Assembly (NCBI GenBank): GCA_015499995.1
Contig: JADNRV010000179.1
Span: 40,480 to 104,479 of the forward strand
Length of the DNA stretch: 64,000 bases
Direction of reading: 5' to 3'
Source: Flammula alnicola
Taxonomy: Eukaryota; Basidiomycota; Agaricomycetes; Agaricales; Strophariaceae
This document shows, in pieces, positions 22,644 to 35,586 of the stretch. The translations under genes were made by a program, and so were the position numbers. Position 1 is the stretch's first letter. The number at the start of each line of letters is the position of its first letter. Below the pieces are notes generated by a model. The model did no database searches. It had not been told where the DNA came from and saw nothing but the letters and a program-made list of their open reading frames with translations.

Positions 22644-24742
22644 TTAATCTCTACCACGATAATGATACAACCACCATAGCCCACCTATCAGAAACACCCC
22701 CCACCCCCCCAGAGCATGCGTCCAATACGGGAGGTGCTCGTAGAGCTCGACGCCAGGCGGCGGCTTCGTTAGTGGAACGATGAAGAGGAAGATATTGGCC
22801 CCGCCGAATATCAAGGCAGGTAGAATGAGAGAAGGGGTAGGCGAGAACGTTAAGTAATGATTACGTGCAGGTGGAGATGCTGGATATTCTGCTGGTGACA
22901 CTAACGTCGGGTTGGAGGAATGAGGAAGACGCGAGGTGGACCTCGAAGATTTGAAGTGTTCAAAACCAGGAATATCAATATCGCGGAGGGCAAGGTATAT
23001 CAACCCGAGTGAGATCGTCGCGTTAATCACTGCCAACGGGTAGGAGATCTAGCGAAATATTATCATCAGAAAGGTATGAAATACAGTAGATGGCAGCATT
23101 ATATACGCACGACGTTGATGACAAAGTTGTAAGCATCGCCTGCGGGAAGTGTGAATATGACTATAATACACACGGCCCAATCTAATGTTGGATGCAAGAT
23201 ATAAGATCCAGGAATGAGACACAGGGCAGGGGAACTCACGAAGGCCTAAACCAGCGAGAGGAGCTCGTGCAGGCCAATTTGATGCCCAGAATTTGCTGAA
23301 GGGAAGGACACCTTCGTTCCCGAGCGCTTGGTTAACGCGACCTTGGGAAAAGGACTGAATAACAAACATGTCAGAATTCAGGGACAATGAGGTCTCGAAA
23401 ATAAGGACGAACCACCGAGAGCACATTCCCTAAAGCAGAAAGCGCAACGAAGCTATTCAGTACTCTCTCGGTTCTTGTTCCCCACACGTTCTTGAACAAG
23501 AGCGCAGCGACGAGTCTTCCCGATCCAGTTATCTCCTCTTTGCTCGCAGCGGCAAAATAGGCGACATTACACAGAAGATAGAAGATGGTAGCAGTCACTA
23601 TACCGAGCGGGCCTGCAATGCGCAGCGTCCGACCTGGGTTGTGCATCTCTGATAGCGCATAATTGGCGTTGCTGAAGCCGATATAGGAGAAGATAACCTT
23701 GAATAAACCGTCAGTGGGGCAGCACCGGGTTTAGAGACACGCGACATACGTTATACAGACACGCGCAAAGGACGTTTCCACCCGTCTTCGAACCCGCCCA
23801 TATCTGTTCCCAGCTGTCGAAATTCCCTGGGCGTTCGACACCCTCTTGCAAGGTCCCAGTGAGGGCAACATACCCAGCTCCGACAACGATGACGAGTATC
23901 CCGACTTTCAAGAGGCCAAGGATGTTCTGGAGTCGGAGACCAGAGGGTATGTGAAGGCCGTGCAGGAGAAGCACGCCTGTCAGGCAGAAAAAAGCTACGA
24001 CGCGCACTGGCGAGAGTAGTGATTGCGATGGTGTGGGGTGGGACGAGATAGATGCTAGGGTGTATTCCGCGAATACTAGCGCATTTCCGGCGGCATAAGC
24101 TATATTAGAAGTTATCATGAGAAAAGGGATCATAGAGATGTTAGGTAGGTTGACATACCGAGCAAGACAGCGTTAGCGGCATAGATAGACGTGATGAGTC
24201 GTCTAGGGGATGGAAAAAGATGCTCGAGATAGTTTTTCTCGCCGCCGTTGTGAGGGAGTGCCTGCATAAGATCGTAAGTTCGAGTATCAAGAAGTTAACC
24301 TAAACTGCTTGAACGTACGGTTCCCCATATAATGTACACCTGCATGCCCGATGCCGCGATGAATGCCCCAATTAACCACATCACTCTGAACGAGCTGTAA
24401 GTCTAAGTGCAAGGAAACCACTGAGATGCTCACAAAGAAAGGCCAACGCTGCCACTGAAGCCTAAAATCGTGCTAGGGGTCGCAAAGATCCTGTCCAACG
24501 TCTCAGTATCAGTTGTATGTACGTATTTTCCATTCAAGTTGCACATACCCGGTCCCTATAATGCGATTGAAGATGATGAACACAGCAGAGAAGACACCGA
24601 TCTGGCGCTTATGTTGTCGTTCCTTCAGTGGCACGGGCAAAGATCCATAATTTTCAACCGTCCGACTCCCCAGCAGTGGTTGATTATGACATTCGGGATC
24701 CGCAGGAAGACATTCAGACGTCGAGGATGGGCTCAAGGGCAT
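22644..24742 (-). CDS. Amino-acid permease, APC superfamily (MUP1-like)
   Basis: Multi-pass plasma-membrane amino-acid transporter similar to fungal high-affinity methionine permease Mup1. Exon 1 (24742-24549) has a hydrophilic N-terminus, then RQIGVFSAVFIIFNRIIGTG. The next exon, from 24490, gives IFATPSTILGFSGSVGLSL, so the APC TM1 signature GTGIFATPS is restored by splicing. Further exons encode GAFIAASGMQVYIIWG, HNGGEKNYLEHLFPSPRRL, NALVFAEYTLA, NILGLLKVGILVIVVGAGYVAL, SYIGFSNANYALSEMHNP, RTLRIAGPLGIVTATIFYLL, FVALSALGNVLSVSFSQGRVNQALGNEG and a last TM pair before TGA at 22644. About nine exons with 50-75 nt introns are inferred. No disruption was seen. The substrate is inferred from the family. 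Confidence 0.85.
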
Positions 24743-26004
24743 TCGAACTGAGGCAGAGTTGATTCTTCGTTCCGAATGACGCTGTGCGTTTGAGAATAGT
24801 TGTAGTAATATTCCATTGGACTTCTACGCTGGTTGGTTATTCGGTCGATGTGCTAACTTGCGTCGAATCACACGTTTATGGCGTCTTCAAAACCCTTGTT
24901 ATGTTCAGACCGTGGGAAGGATACGAGAGAATGCAATCTAATCTGATAATGTAAAGGGACACGGAGAGCCGTGTATTGCGCCGATGGTCCTCTGAGATCA
25001 TCCATGAGAAATTAAAGGTTTCGCAGTTCATCCACGAACCAATCGATGTCCTCTTAATTTCAGTATATAGCCAGCGGTACTCGTATAGGTATAGGTGGCT
25101 TCACGGCAAGTAATTTATAACTCGACTTCCACGCAGCACAGTATCCTCACCTTCCTATTGGCCAAATTCTATCCCGCGTTTCATGCACCCATCTCAAACA
25201 CTCACACGCAAGTCATTCTCATCCTACTGGCCAATGGCGCCTTGAGGCTCACATTGCAACGATCAACATGCGTATCGATATAATAAGCACATACACAAAT
25301 ACATAGTATACGCAGAAAAACGTACATATACACAAGGTAGCGCGTGCAAATAAGTAGAGAGCAACGAAGCTAGCTATCGCCATACGTAGAGCATACGTAT
25401 CAAACATTCAATGTCAAGCTGGCTGGCAAGCAGTGGGACTAGTTATACAAAACGTTCTGGAGATTTCCGTTACGTGTTATGTCGTAGGGCTACGGATTCG
25501 GCTTTGGGTAAATTCGAATCTGTGGGAACAGGGCTACATTTGAGAATATCGATATCATCGATATCGAGGCAAGGCTGAAAGTTGGTTCATCATATTCGAG
25601 GTGACGCGGCGTTCTGGAAATTATGGGCGCTGGATATTGGAGGATAGAGGCAGCGGTGATATGGAGGATTATTGAGTACGAAGGGCCAGATCGAAAGCGC
25701 GACAAGGAGGGAACGAGAAAAGTGGGAAAACAGGAAAGAAAGCGATAGCGGGGGACGTGAGTAGTATAGACGGATGGCAGGAACTGGCGAATAGTGATGG
25801 ACATGACGTAACGCAAGCAGAGAGACAGCAGAAAGGGGGAAAGAACATGGACTATAATGTCTGTGGGCGAGAATACTGACGGAACATTGGCAAGCTGCGT
25901 TATACACGTCGTTAGCACAGACTCAAACACGGAAAGACACTCCAACTGGAAAAATAACACACCATTCTAATAAATCACTCAGGAAAACGTTCACACCCAA
26001 TCCA
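24743..26004. other. Intergenic between permease and transcription-factor genes
   Basis: Holds the permease promoter side and the 3' flank of the zinc-finger gene. There are no convincing coding frames. The Ser/Leu-rich minus-strand ORFs at 25,490-25,960 lack any motif. Confidence 0.45.
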
Positions 26005-29000
26005 TCAAGCTCCCTGTGCTCCAGGAGCATATCCAGCAGCCGGCACATCAGCAACATACGACTCGTGCTTTACTTGTCCTTGCTGGGGTAGTCGTTGTTG
26101 ACCCTGCTGGTGTTGCTGGTGCTGCTGGCCTTGGCCCTGATGATGAACTAGGCCCGCATTTGGGTCCAACGGAAAATGGCTCGTTGAAGGAGCACTCATC
26201 CTCCGCCTCCTCTCCGCCAAACTCGCCACAACTCGATCAGGATGACTGATGCCGCCGAGACCGCGCTCCATATTCGCCGTCGAAGTCGAGTTCGAGGTGT
26301 TGGTGGTAACGTTATTGCCCTCTCTATCAGATCCCCAGCCGGCAATACGCTCTTCGTCATCTCCATACCCCAAGAATGCTCGCTTGGAGTTGGCCGGACC
26401 GAGTGTCTGCGATGGAAGACGCTTGAAAGAAGGCCTTGCTGAATCAATATCGGGGGAATTCCCGCCTGCATCTCCATCACCATCGAAAGACGAGGCTCGA
26501 GAAGAGAGCGCAGGACTCGCGCTCTCCTCCTTGGCCGACTAGCAAACGTCACCCGCGCAGACGGTTGCGGCTGTTGGCTAGAGCTGACATTCTTCGCTGA
26601 ATTATTACCTCCGAACGCATTTGCCAGCGAGGAAGAGGACGAGGTTTGAGAGATCATGGGGCCCGCCTCGACTGCACTATCGGGTCTCGAGCCAAACTAG
26701 CAGAAAAAATCAGCAACAACGATCGAAAGATATCACCAAGAACGGTACACACGTTACCCTCACTCAACCCAATCCCTGCATTACCTTTTCCCTTCGGCGG
26801 CCTCTTAAACTGCAAATGCAACATCGTAGGCGCCTTTCTCGCCATCACCGCCGCCTCATACGAGCGCAGATCCTCTTGATCCCCATGCAGCGTCGTCCGC
26901 ATAGACGACATGGGTCCAAGCTTGGCAGTCGACCCACCATCAACTTCCTGTCCTTGACCTCGTGCTTGCGAGTGCCAATGACTGCCATCGTACACATGGT
27001 GATCCCGCTCTACGACGGGCGTCTTGGCACTCGGCAACGAGGCTACCCTCGGTCGCCTATACGCAGCCACGTTGGAGGCAGTATTTGAAACCTTGGACCC
27101 ATTCGAGTTATTCGAGCTTTGCGATGGGCCAAGATCGAACCCAGGCCCAGAGAGCGGCGTGCGCATGTACTGCTTCCAAAACTCGCGCAGTTCCCGAGTG
27201 TCTGCCTCTCTCGATGGCGTATCACCAAGTGCTGACGTCATCGATGATGCACCACCAGCAGAACTCGTCCTGGTGCCCACGCCGTCATCCAACGACGGCA
27301 TCTGCATCATTCCAGAGGAGCGCTTCATCGGCATGGGGGTGTCCATATCCTGGTTGTGCGCCTGGGCCGGGTCCGAGAAGAATGGCTGGCCGTCCGCAGC
27401 GAGGCCCGCGATAACGTTGGGGTCATCCAACGACATTAGCCCAAACGCCGAATGCACTTCTGCTGAACGCCGGTGGAAAGACGCACGAACTTCAGCGTTG
27501 CTCGAAGTGGTGCCGAAAGGATGCGAAAGTACCTTGTCGTTCGTCTGGGTGCGGAGCGTATCCTCCGCCTCCGCCGCCTGTGCAATCGTCATATCCGCCT
27601 GTTGCTCTCTGTTGTTGATGACGACGAGAAGACGAGGACGATGTGGTAGACGTAGATGCAGTTGCTGCTCTATCAGGCAGGTTCCCAAGGTGGTGGTACC
27701 CAGTCTGCAATAAAATATGGTCAGCACCCTATTAAAAACAATGAGATGATAAAATCGTAAAAAAAATGCGACAAAAAAAGAGGCGCGTTGGCCAAGTACG
27801 CCCAAGAGCACGTCAATCATATGGCCACGTCAACCTGGTGGACAAGAGGGGCAGACCAAAAGAGCCTGGAAACCACGGAATAAGACAGTCAAACAATACG
27901 AACACGTCGAAAAGCTTCATCCCTCCGTGAAGAACGGAAGAAGTGAAAAAGTCAAACTCAATGTCAATGAAGAATGAAAAATAAAATGGAACGAAGAAAC
28001 ACGAAGGGATTAAATTGAAAACGCTCCTCGGTCCGAGAACAATAATTACGGCCGAGTCGCTTTGAACCTCAAACGTAAACCAAATTCAAGATAGCAAACC
28101 CAGTCATACGCAGGTGGGCAAAACGTCAGACCGCCGTTAAACCGCAAAAAAGCAAAATGAAGAAGACGCTTGCGCATAAATTGTATCCTCCTCTCTCTCT
28201 ACCCACCCACGTATCCACGTCAGGCAACCAGCCATCCTCGACTCAATTCCGAAAAGAACCCGAGCCTGAGCCTCAACCTCACCCCGAGCGCCAAACCACC
28301 TGAGCCTGGGACAACAGACCCTGAGACAGAAAAAGAAAATTGCCGAAAGCCAAAAACAGATCAAACAATCAAAGAAACAAAGAAACGGCAAAAGAAATGA
28401 ACAAGGAAGGCAGAGGTTCTTCGAGCTAGAAGCCTCAGTCAAAAAAGCGAACAGCCGGCACGGGTGCAAAAAAGTCCCAAACAAACGACCCAGGGTACGG
28501 TAGCGTAGCGTAGGGTGGGATTCCCCCAATTCCAAGATCCGCGAAGATCCACCCTCATCCAAAAGCTCGCAAATATCACAAAAGCGCCGAAACCCAAACC
28601 GAAACGCAAACGCGAACGGAATCAGAGGCATGAATGAAAGGTGGTATGATCAATGTATGCGCAGCTACGGCATACGGTGATAAGAATATCCCAATACTCC
28701 ACTCGGGGGCTCGAAAAGCGGAACCAGATATAGCGAGATGCACGAAATGACCCTCTCCTCCGGGAATAGAATAGAAAAATGAAGAGAATAGAAAAATTGC
28801 ACTGGGGTGGCCATAGAACAAGAAACGCTCGTTCATGGCCGGCTGGCTCTCTGTCCCAAAAAATCAAGGTAAAACCACAGAAAAAAAAGAGAAGAAGAAC
28901 GAACATCCTCACTCGACCATCCTCAACGCACTCAGAAAAAAACCACTCAAATCACCACCGCCCCCGCAAAGAAACATCACTCACATTATACATCCCCTCT

Positions 29001-31029
29001 CCCTCTCCCTGCCCTTGCCCGTGCGCATGCATCTGCGCCCCATGGCCGCCCCACAAAGGCAGATGCACACTCGAGCTCGCAGCGCTGGACGCCACACTCC
29101 GCCCCGCCCCGCTCCCATGATCGCTGCCGCTAAACTCCAGCGCGCCACCACCCGCATGCGCGCCATGATCCAGCGCGTGCTCTAGGTCCAGAGGATCGCC
29201 CGCACCCCGCTGTGGCTGGCCATGGCGGTCGCCGTCCCCTGGGCCAGCATGACTATGACCAGCGCCGGTCGACGTCCGGGCCGACTCGACGTGGTGCTCG
29301 GGCCCTGGTTGGCGGGGTTGCCTGAGGAGGTAGACGCAGACGCGGAGGAGAGCATATATCCAGGGTACGGCATGGAGATGTGCATGAAGTTTGCGCTGGG
29401 GTGCTGCTGCTGCTGCTGCTGTAGATGTTGTTGCTGTTGCTGTTGCTGGAGCACCGGGCGGTGCGATTGGTGCACTGAGTGCTCAGCTTGAAGGTTTTTA
29501 TCTAAAAATCGGAGGGACGGAGGGGGAGGAGGAAAGCGAAATATGATTGGAATTGGAATTGGAACGAAAGCATAGTACCAAGCGAGGAGGATCCGTAGCA
29601 CGAGCGATGTAGCGATAGTGATGAAAGACGGGGCGTAGAAGCAAGGAAAGAAAGAAAGAAAGAAAACAGAAAGAATAGAAGGAGAAGGGAAGCAGGAAGG
29701 AGAGGAGGGGAAGAAAAAGAGCTCGTTTTAGCGCTACGTATACCTAACGCTAGGAAGGTAAAAGTGATTACCGTGCATCGAGGACGAAGAAGCGGACGTA
29801 GATGACGTAGGTATCAGATCGGAATGCCTCTGCTGCTGCTGTGCGTGTTGTGCGTGTTGCTGCTGCTGGGGGTGGTGCTGGTGCGGATGCTGCTGGTACG
29901 CATCACCCGGGTCCTGCTGATCCCACCCCAACCACGAGGAGGCAGCAGTCGCCGCCGTCGACGACGGGCCCGCCGCTCGTGGGTCGTACATGCCCGGCGT
30001 CAGCCCCGTACTCAACCCACCCCCGCGCCCTGGTCCATAAAGACCCGCCTGCGCACGATACTTGGCCGCATACGACTCCGCCATCGAGTCTGCGGCCATC
30101 TCACCCGTTGCGCCGCTGGCGGTGCTCGTGCTGGGGGGATACAAAGGCGGGAAAGCGAACGAGTTTGAGTTATACAGGGTCTCAGCCATAGTGGGTATAG
30201 TGGAGGAGGAGGCAGAGGAGGGCGGCGGGCCGAGGATGAAGTCGTCTTCGGGATTTTGGTGGTAGAGCCCGCCGAGAGCGCCGGCGCGCGAGGAGGATGA
30301 GGATGCATTGGAGGGCACGGGGACGCTGGAGAGCGCAGAGACATTTTGGGGGACAGAGGGGCGGGCAGCGTGGCCTGGGCCCGCTGGCGCCGTTTGGCGG
30401 TGGAATTTGACGTATGTGCAGCGGCATTTGCGCGTTACGCATTTTGCTGGAGAGATAGGATGAGTACGACTTTTTTTAAATGAAATAAAATAAATTAGGG
30501 AGAGAAAAGGAACTTATCACGGTAAGAGAGCAGAGAAACTCACAGCAAGGATTACAACCATCGCAAGGCAGACTGGACTGGACACACTGGTCACATGCCT
30601 GCTTAGATGTCGTGGCTCGCGATGCAGACGCAGAGCCCTTCCTCCGCGCATTTGTGTTAGGCAGAGGTTTTTCGGTGGCATGGCACTTGTTAACATGTCT
30701 CGAGAGCAAGTCGCTGGAAGAAAAAAGCAAGACAATTAATACGGTCCGCCCGCGGAGACCGACCAAAGATAGGACGCACCTCCTAGCGAACTGATCTCCA
30801 CAATACTGGCATTTGTAGGGCCTATCACCCGTGTCTAGATGAGAAAGAAAGGGTCTAGTCAGCAGCGGAGCGAATTTTGGAGAAAGGCGGATCGGAGGAG
30901 AGTGGAGTGTGGGTTTCTGGTGCGAAATCCGCTCCAAGAACTAGACTTACGCGATCGCATGTGTCGGGCGACATGCTGAGGACGGGTAAATGTAGCCTGG
31001 CAGACGGGACATTTGTGGTCTCCGCCCAT
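26005..31029 (-). CDS. Transcription factor with two C2H2 fingers and a Zn2Cys6-like cluster
   Basis: Nuclear DNA-binding protein. Exon 1 (31029-30951) starts MGGDHKCPVCQATFTRPQHV, and joining exon 2 (30834-30780) completes finger 1 (C-x2-C-x12-H-x3-H) and begins finger 2. Exon 3 (30713-30544) completes finger 2 (RSDLLSRHVNKCH). A Cys cluster across exons 3 and 4 (exon 4 from 30446) fits C-x2-C-x6-C-x5-C-x2-C-x6-C, the Zn(II)2Cys6 spacing. Long low-complexity regions follow: Ser/Ala/Pro-rich, His/Gln-rich (to ~29,755), and polyGln (29,405-29,455). A distal exon at ~27,714-26,654 carries SAFGLMSLDDPNVIAGLAADG and ELREFWKQYMRTPLSGP, a conserved C-terminal block; the last exon ends AGYAPGAQGA at 26005. 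The link between ~28,970 and ~27,714 needs an intron of about 1.25 kb, and some internal splice phases are unresolved. Confidence 0.75.
29405..29455 (-). repeat. CAG/CTG microsatellite encoding polyglutamine
   Basis: Two runs of CTG/TTG-type triplets (coding strand CAG/CAA) encode two stretches of about seven Gln each, separated by a short HL-containing gap, in the activation-domain-like part of the zinc-finger factor. Length variation between strains is likely for such runs. Confidence 0.8.
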
Positions 31030-32315
31030 GTTTATAGTCGTCGATGGTCGTCGTTGTAGGCCAGAGGGGAATGACGCCTTGTAGTTATTTAATCATCCAC
31101 CCCGAAAACAACGACGTCACTCTCCCACGCTCCTTGACAACAGCTAAATCCTTCCCATTCTTCGGTCGCTTCTTCGTCGGACCTCCATCAAAAAAAAAAG
31201 ATAGTCGTCTTCATAAACCTTCATCCCATTCTCGAAGATCTCCCCTCAGCTTTCCTGCCTTCATCCCCAACCTCAACCTTCCACCTCAGGCATGACGTCA
31301 GTTTGCACCTATTTATCAACTATTTGCACCAGATCCGAGCGGAGATCAAATCGCTCCCCCGAATAACATCGGACCGTGACGTCATCACACGGGCGCTCAG
31401 GCAATTAATATTAAAAAATTTGGGGTGGCCACGATATAAAAACCTCAGCCTGCGGGGGTTCTCTTTATGCACGCCCGAGCCTCGGAAGGTCATCGGACAC
31501 GGCCATCCACTCCCGCTCCCCTCTATCTTCCGACACCAGCCTTTACCGTATGCGATAACACCCCGCAGCATGGAGGTACGGAGATAGTTGAACGGCATCC
31601 TTATTGTGTAACGTAACGCCTCACCTCACTCAATTATTTATTCAGTCTCCGTCGAAAACAATTCCTTTCTGGACTCTATCAGCCAATCGCAGTCGACCGG
31701 AAAAGGAAGGTAGCAATAGAAATAGGCTGTGAGTTTTTATATATATGGACATATGTGTATGTCCTTTTTTATGGCTTACATGCTTATGATGGATGTCCAA
31801 ATGACGAGAAGAAGCACCTCGTGTCCCCCGAATTAATTCCAATCTCTTACCGTTGATTCCGGTCCCAACATCGAACGAGCTGGGAAGATTGTGAAAATCC
31901 CACAGCAAGATTGACAATAACGTTCCCTTCTGACACGGTGAGGCAGTGCGTCCGCAGCGGTGATAAATCTATGTCGTACGACTCCGAGAGAGCAGTGCAT
32001 CGTGAGTTACTCAACTTGACCCCCTACGGGCGATTACCGGTACCCAGTGAGCACATCCCTCGAATAGAAACCCCATCCCATGATTCCCATCTGCTTCATA
32101 CATCGAGACGTCCACTCTCCATCAATCATAGATTCATACGACATGCAACGCAACATATTCGCGTGCATGCATGATCAAATTCAGGGATCGGATGATCATC
32201 CAAAACGCGTTAGACTAACTGGGTGTGTGATTTCGCATGGGATCCACCCTGCACCAAGAACACAAGTGACAAAATACAAATGCAATTCATCATTATGCAA
32301 AACGCACTAGCGTCG
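31030..32315. other. Intergenic promoter side of the zinc-finger gene
   Basis: Contains the two CRE palindromes described separately. Otherwise it has only short ORFs and AT-rich stretches, and no gene was recognised. Confidence 0.45.
31293..31384. promoter_or_regulatory. Two perfect CRE palindromes upstream of the zinc-finger gene
   Basis: TGACGTCA occurs at 31293-31300 and 31377-31384, 84 bp apart, 264 and 348 bp upstream of the ATG at 31029. A half-related ACGACGTCAC lies near 31,113. TGACGTCA is the consensus site for ATF/CREB-type bZIP factors (stress and nutrient responses in fungi). Two full palindromes this close are unlikely by chance, but function is inferred. Confidence 0.55.
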
Positions 32316-33126
32316 TCAAGTATACGTAGCAGTAGCAGGAGGAACTTCTTCTTGTCTCGCTAAGTAGCGCTCGAACGCTTCTTCCATACATACTTCAGGA
32401 TCAATAACATAGAAACATAAGTACGTACGTGGGATACATAACAAGTTACACCCGCCCATCGTCAACAGAAGATCTTCGCATCCATGTTTCAACCTGAGAT
32501 GAGGCGAATTAGATACTGAATGCAAGTACATACATATACTCGATCGAATTGATGGAAAGGAGATTCGAGATAGAAATCAGGACACGTTCAGATCCAAGAG
32601 CTAGTCGAGACGTCATTGGGAAGGCGCTGATCATGAGATTGCAACGATAAGATTGGAATGTGGGACGTACAGTATGTAGCTATGCACCGTGGGTGGTGGA
32701 GATGCGCCAAGCCTTGGTATGTTGCCAAAATCGCGATAGCATCCCAAGGACCTGTTCCGGGTCGAACCGTCCATCGATAGCGTCCATCGATATCATCACC
32801 TTTGAGTAGAGAGGGAGTGTAAGATTAATATTTCATTAGGCGGTCCTCCGAATTCAATTATTGGCAGCTGCGCCTCCCCCGATGGTTGCAATTGAATTCC
32901 ACGGCGTCCGTACGCGGCTTGATCATGGGATTCCTGTATCACTTATGGTCCAATCCCACAGAGTCGCGCATAAGTATACCCTTCGAAAATCATAACCCCT
33001 CCCGCCAGACTCAAGTTCCCCAAGTTCGTTCGCGCATATATCCACCCGTCCATTCACGACAACCTCCGCATCCCAAGCCCAAGGAACCCGCCTCGGCGTC
33101 GTGTCTTCCGTGAACTGGCCGAGCAA
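32316..33126 (-). CDS. Hypothetical protein, tentative multi-exon gene
   Basis: The last putative exon (about 32,496-32,316) reads LKHGCEDLLLTMGGCNLLC ... AFERYLARQEEVPPATATYT and is preceded by a pyrimidine-rich CTCAG acceptor. Upstream on the same strand are open blocks YRWTVRPGTGPWDAIAIL near 32,780-32,680 and FTEDTTPRRVPWAWDAEVVV from ~33,120. Splice-like sites exist, but no single joined frame was verified and no domain is recognised. It could equally be a decayed gene. Confidence 0.3.
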
Positions 33127-34615
33127 TATTCAGGTGGGATACTACGTACTCTTCACAAAACATAAAGGATGAAATGTGAGCTAAGTTTCGGGAAAACCTC
33201 GGGTCTCGGGTCTTAGTAGGCTATTTTTGGGATTAAACATCGTTGAGAACCAGTGAGCTGGTAAGTACCTCCAAAGCTACTCAACCCCAGTACAATGATG
33301 AGTTAGTATACCCCCGTCCGTGTCTCCTATATGCCGAGCACTGTTGATTTTACACTTACCAAGCTTTCTAACGACGGAAAACGCAATGGACGCTTAGTAG
33401 CTCTCCGGCGCCCTGAGACGAGTTGGACCAAATGCAACATCTAGAATAATTCGAAGAGTGATTTGATAGTATTCGAGATGAAATGTAGGTCTACTTTGGC
33501 CATCTATCTACGTCTGACACTGATTCGACTGTCGACAGCATCCCTCTATGCGATTGACAGCCTTCAAAGTCCAAAGAATTGGATAAGGTCAATCGTCTAT
33601 CCATCTGCAGCCGCCTATCTACCTTCTGTCTACTATCAAAATCGATCAACGTCGAATGCAAGACCAATTACTTACTTAAAAACTGCAGATGACTAACAAG
33701 ACTTTTCTGACAGATAAACTTTCCTATTATATCACGCATGAGCTTGTTTCAATGACAGAAGGTTTGAGTTTGAACGTCGACTCCCGAGCTGAGGGAGATA
33801 CAAAGGTAATGGGAAGAGTAGTAAAGCATCCGATGTTTTAGAAGCGACATACCCTTCATGCAGTCCCATAATCCGACGGGGTCGACAGTTTACCAGAAGA
33901 TTTCAAGAAGACGTTCAGATGCACGTTCGGATGAAATGCTGAATCCTCGCTTCATTGGCGGATAACGGCATCATGTATGTATGTCCAGTAAATCTTTCTC
34001 ACTGTGAGCCATGAAGCTTTGAAGTTCCAGAACGCTAATCTAAACTTGAATATGTATTCAACTTCACATACTGATGGAGTCGACATGTCTGCCAGTGCAT
34101 AAAGGATCTACGCTGAGGTGCCGTAGCTTCGGCTGAAATCTGACAACCATTGCTTTCTATCTCCACAAAGAAGGTTCAGCTCCAGCGATAAAGAAGGTTC
34201 CATTGGGAGGGCAGTTGGTAGACTATACATAATACAGTAAGTTATTATACCTTCAGACTTTTGACGCCAATGAGTATGTGTAGCGCTCAGGGAGGATGTC
34301 AGATACGAATCCAAAGTATCTCGGTTGCGGGCCAGTGCGCCTCGGTCACGGAACTGCCACCGAATCTCTGATGGCGGGATCAGGGTCCTTACCGCATCGG
34401 CAGTTTCACGTTTTACTTTTTTTAGCTTGTGCAAGCGTAAGAAGGCGTAAGAAGGGGAGAAAAGGCCGAATGCTGATGCGTGGCGCACTCGAAATCCCGC
34501 CCTGACACATCTTCTAGCAATGGCGCGGACCTCTGCACATTTAAAACCTTCATGCAAGACGGAAGACCTTCACCAGCGTCGCTTAACTCTGATTCCCTAT
34601 GCAGTACTTCAAGCC
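33127..34615. other. Gene-poor DNA, nothing recognised
   Basis: Only short unsupported ORFs. AT-rich, with no repeats detected by eye. Confidence 0.4.
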
Positions 34616-34623
34616 GTCTGTTG

Positions 34624-35578
34624 TATGACTGACCAAGTGCACATTTATTCCCACACTGTCCCCGCGCGCGCGCGGCACCTCTAACTCAGAAATTCATGGC
34701 CTTCTGTTCCATGGCCTGTCGTCTTACTTGTTATATCTCATAACTAGTACATAATTACTGGAATATACTTGCTCTTTTGTCAGATTTCTGATTGACAAGC
34801 TACATAATATATCCAGCTGCTAGGGTCAACATGCGAGACTTATAAATTTATTCATGCTTGGTTGGCTGAGGGCTCGAAGCAGATTTAAATCAAAGGTCAT
34901 CATAGCTTGCTATAACTAAATCATTCTTATGCTTCCATGTATCTTTCTGCTCTCTTGGTCGCATTTTGGAGGGTTCCTGAGTTGAAATTCAGCTGAAAAT
35001 CTAATGAAGCTTGGCTTTACTACTAAATTACTAGTCCTAAAAATCACACCCCTTGTCAAGTTTTAATACATAGTTTAAATTTACTATACTGTAGACTTAA
35101 TCAGTGTGCTTCTATGATATGAAATCTAGGTATAGGCACGAATTACCGCTAGATGAAGTAGGCAAGTTCTAGCAAGAGAGAGGCCCTGAGGCCGGTATTT
35201 ACCTTCACTTTCAAGTTGTAGATATAATTATTGAGATATTATGCAGATAATAAAGTTAGGGTGCTTAAACCTTCTGCTTTCCTCATATTTGAGCTTGAAT
35301 TCAAGCCCGCCAACTCGACAATGAGCAGCCTTCGGCAGCACGGCCCGTCACCTCCGGAAAAACAGAAATGTGCAACCAGTGGTAGCTTTCGCACTTGGGG
35401 AGTGCTAGTCCGGTTAATGTAGTATTATGTATCCATGTTTTATTCCAAAAAAGAGCTGATATTTCAAGTATGGAAGGATGTGCAGTGGGAGTCAATGAAA
35501 TCCCAATTTTGATGTGCAGCGCGCGCGCGGAGACTGATGGCGCGCGCGCGGGAATAAATGTGCATTTGGTCAGTCATA
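34624..35578. mobile_element. hAT-like non-autonomous element, 955 bp
   Basis: Terminal inverted repeats of ~28 bp begin TATGACTGACCAAGTGCACA at 34624, with one mismatch in the mirror copy ending at 35578. Both ends are followed inward by CGCGCGCG tracts (about 34,664-34,676, and 35,520-35,529 with 35,541-35,551). The element is flanked by a perfect 8-bp direct repeat GTCTGTTG at 34616-34623 and 35579-35586. An 8-bp duplication is the signature of the hAT superfamily (also seen in a few others). The interior is AT-rich and has no transposase frame, so it is a non-autonomous derivative. Confidence 0.88.
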
Positions 35579-35586
35579 GTCTGTTG

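Noticed and set aside
28137..28631. 164-codon minus-strand ORF with Phe/Cys/Leu-rich sequence
   Set aside because: Composition comes from A-rich plus-strand intronic DNA. No motif, and it lies in the putative long intron of the zinc-finger gene.
29222..29491. Plus-strand ORF with a Cys-rich run
   Set aside because: Antisense of the CAG/polyGln tract; not a real Cys-rich protein.
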